A stretch of DNA of 64,000 nt, taken from Wenyingzhuangia sp. 2_MG-2023. GTDB taxonomy: Bacteria > Bacteroidota > Bacteroidia > Flavobacteriales > Flavobacteriaceae. The position numbers were made by a program, and so were the translations under genes. Location of the stretch: positions 186,001 to 250,000 of the forward strand of contig NZ_JAUOSB010000001.1 of NCBI RefSeq assembly GCF_030548295.1. Reading direction: 5' to 3'. Below are positions 62,956 to 64,000 of this stretch, one piece after another; within the stretch, counting starts at the first letter, position 1, and each line of letters starts with the position of its first letter. The notes under the pieces are model-generated. The model saw nothing but the letters and a program-made list of their open reading frames with translations, was not told the origin of the DNA and did not search any database.

Positions 62956-64000
62956 GCATTTATTTTTTCAATAATTAAATCAACCTCTTTGGTGGTTAAA
63001 ACTGGACTAATAGGCAAACTCAATGCTTCTTCGTGTATTTTTTCAGTAATTGGAAAACTCAACTCATTCCATTCCGCGTATGCCTCTTGTTGATGTGGTG
63101 ATAAGGGATAATGAATCATGGTTTGTATGCCATTTCTATCCAAATACACTTGCAACTCGTCTCTTTTCTCACACAAAATCACAAACAAATGAAACACATG
63201 ATTTTTACTTTTATGATAAGTTGGCAAAACAATTGTTTTATTTTTTATTTCTGACAAATAACGTTGTGCTATTGCTCTTCTCTTTGCATTGTCAGCATCT
63301 AATTCTTTCAGTTTAATACTTAATATTCCTGCTTGTAATTCGTCCAAACGGCTATTGATTCCCTTGTGAGAATTGAAATATTTTTTATCAGAACCATAAT
63401 TAGCCAACACTCTAACCAAAGCAGCAATTTGCTTGTTATTCGTTGTTACGGAACCTGCATCACCCAAAGCCCCTAAGTTTTTTCCTGGATAAAAACTAAA
63501 GGCAGCAGCATTAGATAAATTCCCAGCTCTGTTTCCATGCTCATCCATTGCTCCGTGGGCCTGTGCTGCATCTTCAAAAACCAATAAACTGTGCTCTTTT
63601 GCAATTTTATTGATGCCTTTCATATTTGCCAGTTGACCGTACAAATGCACCGCTAAAATGGCTTTGGTTTTCGTTGTGATTTTTTTAGAAATGAAACTAA
63701 CATCCATATTGAATGTAGCTATTTCTGGCTCTACCAAAACAGGAGTCAAACCTACTTCTGTAATTGCTAAAATAGTAGCGATATAAGTATTTGCAGGCAC
63801 AATAATTTCATCTCCCAAATGAATTTCACCCAATGCTATATAAGCTTTTAAAATCAACTTAATAGCATCAAAACCATTACCTACACCTACACAAAATTGT
63901 GTTCCGCAATACAAGGCATATTCTTTTTCAAATTTGGTCACTTGTGACCCGTTGATGTACCAACCAACTTCTAAAAAAGATTGAAAACTTTCTTGAAACT
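62943..64000 (-). CDS. DegT/DnrJ/EryC1-family sugar aminotransferase, N-terminus outside the window
   Basis: At least 351 residues are visible; the reading frame is open from an internal GTG at 63941 to the right edge ([19 protein letters not shown]), so the true start lies beyond 64000. The PLP lysine is in [24 protein letters not shown] is the cofactor-binding aspartate motif; [11 protein letters not shown] and LPISPVLT are typical of the C-terminal half. Relatives paired with FdtA (FdtB type) aminate the 3-keto sugar to dTDP-Fuc3N or a related sugar. It starts the leftward operon with the glycosyltransferase and flippase genes. Confidence 0.9.
   Translation of the reverse strand, partial: FQESFQSFLEVGWYINGSQVTKFEKEYALYCGTQFCVGVGNGFDAIKLILKAYIALGEIHLGDEIIVPANTYIATILAITEVGLTPVLVEPEIATFNMDVSFISKKITTKTKAILAVHLYGQLANMKGINKIAKEHSLLVFEDAAQAHGAMDEHGNRAGNLSNAAAFSFYPGKNLGALGDAGSVTTNNKQIAALVRVLANYGSDKKYFNSHKGINSRLDELQAGILSIKLKELDADNAKRRAIAQRYLSEIKNKTIVLPTYHKSKNHVFHLFVILCEKRDELQVYLDRNGIQTMIHYPLSPHQQEAYAEWNELSFPITEKIHEEALSLPISPVLTTKEVDLIIEKINAWTY

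Noticed and set aside
1-64000. CRISPR arrays, tRNA/rRNA genes, insertion sequences and prophage genes
   Set aside because: None was recognised on reading the intergenic regions and the coding frames; repeats seen are short hairpins and operators only.

Overview
The window looks like the chromosome of a marine, polysaccharide-degrading Flavobacteriaceae (Bacteroidota). The reasons are low G+C and A/T-rich intergenic DNA, formylglycine-type sulfatases in numbers, a SusC/SusD pair, an ECF sigma/FecR pair, a hybrid two-component regulator with a propeller sensor, and Gld-like ABC proteins. The genus cannot be fixed from the sequence. No tRNA, rRNA, CRISPR array or insertion sequence was seen.

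Region 1 (1-33.9 kb) is a large polysaccharide utilisation locus for a sulfated glycan. It holds five S1-type sulfatases, two GH2 enzymes (one cut by the window edge), a GH43-like propeller lipoprotein, a GH28-like enzyme, a GH117-like lipoprotein, a DUF5060/DUF4038-type glycosidase and three DUF1080 (3-keto-glycoside hydrolase type) genes. One DUF1080 gene is split by a frameshift and another is fused to a ThuA domain. It also holds an unusual propeller-cupredoxin protein, a large FAD oxidoreductase and a sodium:solute symporter. Two regulators sit in its middle: a LacI-type repressor flanked by palindromic operators, and a 1406-residue hybrid sensor/AraC regulator. A matching LacI operator lies about 19 kb away in front of the GH2/sulfatase operon, which ties the two ends together. 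No SusCD pair and no obvious endo-acting enzyme are present, so the locus probably continues to the left. The combination of DUF1080, ThuA, FAD oxidoreductase and blue-copper protein suggests an oxidative step in sugar breakdown (inference).

Region 2 (34-52.9 kb) holds a BASS-type transporter, then a leftward block read as ECF sigma, FecR, SusC (with STN domain), SusD, DUF4843 lipoprotein, PKD-like lipoprotein, a GldF-GldG-like fusion permease, a GldA-like ATPase, a second GldF-GldG-like permease and an M16 zinc peptidase. It contains no glycan enzymes. I read it as a TonB-dependent uptake system coupled to a periplasmic peptidase and an ABC machine, possibly for a peptide ligand. It is the best candidate here for a poorly described system.

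Region 3 (53-57.7 kb) is housekeeping: a pirin-like protein, a small CPXCG zinc-ribbon protein, the TrkH/TrkA potassium uptake pair and RadC.

Region 4 (57.7-64 kb) is a surface-polysaccharide (O-antigen-like) cluster. It has a deacetylase-like protein with apparently lost catalytic residues, an FdtA-type sugar-nucleotide ketoisomerase, two glycosyltransferases, a Wzx-like flippase and a DegT-family aminotransferase cut by the right edge. FdtA plus DegT suggests a 3-amino-3,6-dideoxyhexose in the glycan.

No gene-free stretch exceeds about 300 bases. The longest gaps (6111-6355, 12309-12518, 19438-19735, 33822-34079, 52861-53071) hold terminators, operators or candidate promoters, listed separately where seen.
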